DNA of 7,840 bases from Coleofasciculus sp. S288. GTDB lineage: Bacteria; Cyanobacteriota; Cyanobacteriia; Cyanobacteriales; Coleofasciculaceae. How positions within the stretch are numbered: position 1 is the stretch's first letter; each line of letters begins with the position of its first letter. The notes below the pieces were generated by a model, which was given only the letters and a program-made list of their open reading frames with translations, was not told the origin of the DNA and did not search any database. Positions 5,801-7,840 of this stretch are shown piece after piece. The stretch spans positions 1 to 7,840 of the forward strand of contig JAIUYC010000141.1 of the NCBI GenBank assembly GCA_020216575.1, in the 5' to 3' direction. The position numbers were made by a program, and so were the translations under genes.

Positions 5801-5843
5801 AAAAAAGTGTTATTCGACATTTTTTGTCGAGTAACACTTTTTT
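5801..5843. terminator. Palindrome over the transposon terminus, terminator-like
   Basis: TGTTATTCGACA (5808-5819) and TGTCGAGTAACA (5825-5836) pair over 12 bp with one G-T, around a T5 loop. The stem extends outward by G5807-C5837 and by A6 (5801-5806) with T6 (5838-5843), giving about 19 bp. An A-run, stem and T-run make the shape of an intrinsic terminator readable from both strands. Its position at the element boundary suggests insulation of tnsB from host transcription, although the same bases also form the outermost TnsB-like sites. Confidence 0.45.
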
Positions 5844-5870
5844 TGTCGTCATAACAAATTAGTGTCACTT
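5814..5870 (+). repeat. Three adjacent TnsB-binding-site-like repeats (L1-L3)
   Basis: L1 5814-5830 (TCGACATTTTTTGTCGA), L2 5831-5850 (GTAACACTTTTTTTGTCGTC) and L3 5851-5870 (ATAACAAATTAGTGTCACTT) sit head to tail with no gap. The shared pattern is roughly nTAACAnnTTnnnTGTCnnT, with an ACA...TGTC inverted feel inside each unit. Tn7-like ends carry such arrays of roughly 20-bp TnsB sites. The binding role is inferred. Confidence 0.65.
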
Positions 5871-5944
5871 TTAGGGATACAGCTACACGCCTTGGTATAA
5901 GAGAATTATAGCGATTTTACTTCCATAAGTTATTTCTGACCTCA

Positions 5945-5994
5945 TTAACAAATTGAGTGGCGTTATTCGATTCCATAACAATTTCGGTGTCGTT
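5945..5994 (+). repeat. Two further TnsB-site-like repeats (L4, L5)
   Basis: L4 5945-5964 (TTAACAAATTGAGTGGCGTT) and L5 5975-5994 (ATAACAATTTCGGTGTCGTT) are in the same orientation as L1-L3 and match the pattern TAACAAnTTnnGTGTCGTT with few differences. They are spaced 10 bp apart. The 74-nt interval 5871-5944 before them holds no gene. Confidence 0.65.
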
Positions 5995-6031
5995 TCTTAA
6001 AAATTAATTTCAATTGAAAAGTCGGCATTTC

Positions 6032-6051
6032 TTAACAAATTAAGTGTCATT
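6032..6051 (+). repeat. Innermost TnsB-site-like repeat (L6)
   Basis: TTAACAAATTAAGTGTCATT is the sixth unit in the same orientation and is closest to L4. A perfect 12-bp palindrome TTTCAATTGAAA (6008-6019) lies between L5 and L6. From 6052 to the tnsB start I see no gene, only the untranslated leader; no convincing promoter boxes stand out. Confidence 0.6.
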
Positions 6052-6229
6052 TTTTATAGCCAATGGGGTAAGATACTCCTTGAGTTAGTACCTTTGTTCT
6101 GACTTGCTGAATGGCATAGCGAGTCATACTGTCGCTGCTGTCTTGAAGAGTAGAAGAGTAGCTGACACGAGTGAGCCTCTTTGAACAAGCGTCTGCCTGT
6201 GTGACTGAATCATGAAAGTATTTTCACTC

Positions 6230-6234
6230 AGGAG
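6230..6234 (+). promoter_or_regulatory. Shine-Dalgarno that decides the tnsB start
   Basis: AGGAG lies 7 nt before ATG 6242. An in-frame ATG at 6212 would add ten residues but has no purine-rich sequence ahead of it and would place AGGAG inside the coding region, so 6242 is preferred. Confidence 0.7.
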
Positions 6235-6241
6235 CATCTCG

Positions 6242-7840
6242 ATGACTGAAATTTCGTCTGACGCTCGAACACTCGATAACGCTTCGCTATCAGACCTTCC
6301 CCCAATTTTCTCTGTAGATGAAGATGAGGACTACGCAGAAATCCAGGAGGGAGAACAGGAAAGAGAAACCAATCAAATTGTCACTGGACTACTCTCAGAT
6401 GAGGCTCAGCTCAAGATGGAGGTGATCGAGAGTCTCCTTGCGACTTGCGATCGCAAAACATACGGGCAAAAACTAAGGGAAGCAGCAGATAAACTCGGAA
6501 AATCCGTTCGGAGCATCCAGCGACTGGTCAAAAATTACGAAGAGAAAGGTTTATCTGCCATCACGAATACGGAACGTTCTGACAAGGGTAGCTACCGCAT
6601 TAGCTCTGACTGGCAAAAGTTCATTATTAATACCTACAAGCAAGGAAACAAGGGCAGTCGGAAAATGACTCCGGCTCAGGTAGCACTCAGGGTAAAAGGA
6701 AGAGCCAGAGAACTAGGTTTAGAAGAATACCCCAGTCACATGAGCGTGTACCGCGTTCTCAACCCCCTCATTGAGCAGAAAGAAAAGAAACAGAAGGTGC
6801 GGAATGCAGGATGGCACGGTTCGCAAGTCTCTCATCAAACTCGTGCCGGACAGACTTTGGAGCCAAGATACAGCAACCATACCTGGCAGTGCGACCACAC
6901 CAAACTCGATATTATGCTGGTCGATCAGTATGGCGAACCTCTCGCTCGTCCTTGGCTAACGAAAATTACCGACAGCTACTCCACCTGTATCATGGGGATT
7001 CATCTGGGTTTCGATCCCCCCAGTTCTCAAGTGGTTGCTTTGGCATTGCGCCATGCTGTTTTGCCAAAACAATATGGAGCGGAATTTAAACTCCATTGCC
7101 AATGGGAAACTTACGGTGTACCAGAAAACCTATTTACTGATGGTGGTAAAGATTTTAAATCCGATCATCTGAGGCAAATTGCCTTTCAACTTGGGTTTGA
7201 ACGCCATCTCCGCGCTCGTCCTAGTGAAGGGGGTATTGAGGAACGGGGTTTTGGAACGCTCAATACAGACTTCCTTTCCGGGTTCTGGGGATATGTCGGT
7301 TCAAATTTACAACAACGCCCAGAATCAGCCGAGAAAGATGCTTGCTTGACTCTGCGGGAACTTGACCAGTTATTGGTGCGCTACATTGCCGACAACTACA
7401 ATCAACGCCTCAGTCCGAAAGATCGGAGTCAAACGCGCTTTCAGCGTTGGGAAGGGGGACGGCAGGTTCTTCCGACACTGATGCGCGAACGAGACTTAGA
7501 TATCTGCTTAATGAAGAAGACTCGGCGCACCATTTACAAAGGCGGGTATCTGAACTTTGAGAATTTGCGTTATCGCGAAAGCTATCTAGAAGCGAATCAG
7601 GGAGATAGTGTCATTGTCCGGTATGACCCCAGAGACATTACGACTATCTGGGTGTACCGTCTGGAAAAAGGAAAAGAGGTTTTTTTAGGTGCGGCTCATG
7701 CTCTGGACTTAGAAACGGAGCAGCTTTCTTTAGACGAGGCAAAAGCGGCTAGCCGGAGAGTTCGTCAAGCTGCCAAAACCATTAGTAATCATACTATCCT
7801 CTCGGAAGTGCGCGATCGCGATGCTTTCATTGAGCAAAAG
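6242..7840 (+). CDS. tnsB: TnsB transposase, type V-K CAST-like (3' end outside window)
   Basis: The frame is open for 533 codons with no stop to the window edge; V-K TnsB proteins are roughly 580 residues, so a small part is missing. An acidic N-terminal tail (1-45) is followed by helix-turn-helix DNA-binding regions (73-104, TYGQKLREAADKLGKSVRSI; and 142-173, MTPAQVALRVKGRARELG). The RNase H-like DDE domain follows, with Asp218 in WQCDHTKLD, Asp300 in FTDGGKDF and Glu334 in EGGIEERGF. A beta-barrel (about 436-487) includes YDPRDITTIWVYR and VFLGAAHA, and then a helical tail with TEQLSLDEAKAASRRVRQA. Many stretches match from memory the TnsB of the Scytonema CAST (for example EKDACLTLRELDQLLVRYI and ERDLDICLMKKTRRT). 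TnsB cuts and joins transposon ends and works with TnsC, TniQ and Cas12k. The gene reads away from the left end. HIP1 sites at 6447 and 7812 show host-like composition. All catalytic residues are present, so it is likely active. Confidence 0.93.
   Translation, partial: MTEISSDARTLDNASLSDLPPIFSVDEDEDYAEIQEGEQERETNQIVTGLLSDEAQLKMEVIESLLATCDRKTYGQKLREAADKLGKSVRSIQRLVKNYEEKGLSAITNTERSDKGSYRISSDWQKFIINTYKQGNKGSRKMTPAQVALRVKGRARELGLEEYPSHMSVYRVLNPLIEQKEKKQKVRNAGWHGSQVSHQTRAGQTLEPRYSNHTWQCDHTKLDIMLVDQYGEPLARPWLTKITDSYSTCIMGIHLGFDPPSSQVVALALRHAVLPKQYGAEFKLHCQWETYGVPENLFTDGGKDFKSDHLRQIAFQLGFERHLRARPSEGGIEERGFGTLNTDFLSGFWGYVGSNLQQRPESAEKDACLTLRELDQLLVRYIADNYNQRLSPKDRSQTRFQRWEGGRQVLPTLMRERDLDICLMKKTRRTIYKGGYLNFENLRYRESYLEANQGDSVIVRYDPRDITTIWVYRLEKGKEVFLGAAHALDLETEQLSLDEAKAASRRVRQAAKTISNHTILSEVRDRDAFIEQK

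Larger units (their letters stand above)
5808..7840 (+). mobile_element. Left part of a Tn7-like element of the type V-K CAST lineage (partial)
   Basis: A TGT terminus at 5808-5810, seven bases ahead of the first repeat-like unit, resembles the left end of described V-K CAST elements. Repeated TnsB-site-like sequences follow, and then tnsB, reading inward, as in that family where tnsB lies next to the left end. The window stops inside tnsB, so tnsC, tniQ, cas12k, the CRISPR array, cargo and right end cannot be seen. The assignment to the V-K lineage rests on the TnsB sequence. The exact boundary is tentative: an alternative TGT lies at 5777-5779. The 5-bp target duplication cannot be checked without the other end. 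Confidence 0.75.

Noticed and set aside
5777..5807. TGT at 5777-5779 as the transposon terminus
   Set aside because: The distance from TGT to the first repeat at 5808 fits the known left-end layout better, and 5780-5800 shows no repeat; kept only as an alternative.
6771..7089. Short open frames in the other plus-strand frames
   Set aside because: They overlap the clearly homologous tnsB frame, which is open throughout this stretch.
5808..7840. CRISPR array or Cas12k within the window
   Set aside because: The repeats at 5814-6051 are irregularly spaced and short, typical of transposase sites; no array or effector is seen before the window ends.

Overview
The window looks like chromosomal DNA from a cyanobacterium. 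The evidence is nine copies of the cyanobacterial HIP1 octamer GCGATCGC (for example at 734, 1885, 5286, 6447 and 7812), two Uma2-family nuclease genes, a CHAT remnant and a transposase of the cyanobacterial type V-K CRISPR-associated transposon (CAST) lineage. It is an accessory region made of conflict-system and mobile-element genes.

Layout. 1-159 is the 3' end of a sensor histidine kinase with an abnormal ATP-lid segment. 160-483 is mostly non-coding, with a long terminator-like hairpin at 355-398 and a strong Shine-Dalgarno sequence just before an Uma2 gene (484-1047). 1048-1367 holds what may be gene debris. At 1368 a two-gene operon starts: a small Trypco1-like (CU044_2847-like) protein overlaps by ATGA a 628-residue protein that joins a trypsin-like protease, a CHAT-like caspase-fold domain and TPR repeats (1697-3583). 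Then come a 255-nt gap containing a structured RNA with an inverted-repeat closing stem (3616-3772) and a reverse transcriptase with the retron hallmarks NAxxH and VTG (3839-4918). A convergent Uma2 gene follows (4963-5529, minus strand), then the wreck of a second, unrelated CHAT gene (about 5571-5795). From about 5808 to the window edge lies the left part of a Tn7-like element: a palindromic terminus, six TnsB-site-like repeats and a tnsB gene that runs off the window.

How the genes may work together. The most interesting proposal is that 1368-4918 is one retron-type defence system: retron RT plus msr-msd RNA as sensor, and a trypsin-CHAT-TPR protein with its Trypco1 partner as protease effector. 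The CHAT domain has lost its catalytic histidine (SGHG has become SGCE) but keeps the NGC cysteine, which suggests that the trypsin domain does the cutting and the CHAT/TPR part acts as a sensing or scaffold module. Composition changes sharply inside the effector gene: the trypsin half is GC-rich with HIP1 sites, while the CHAT-TPR half and the retron are AT-rich with none. This is consistent with a domain swap. The link between effector and retron is inferred from order, strand and composition; it is not proven by the sequence.
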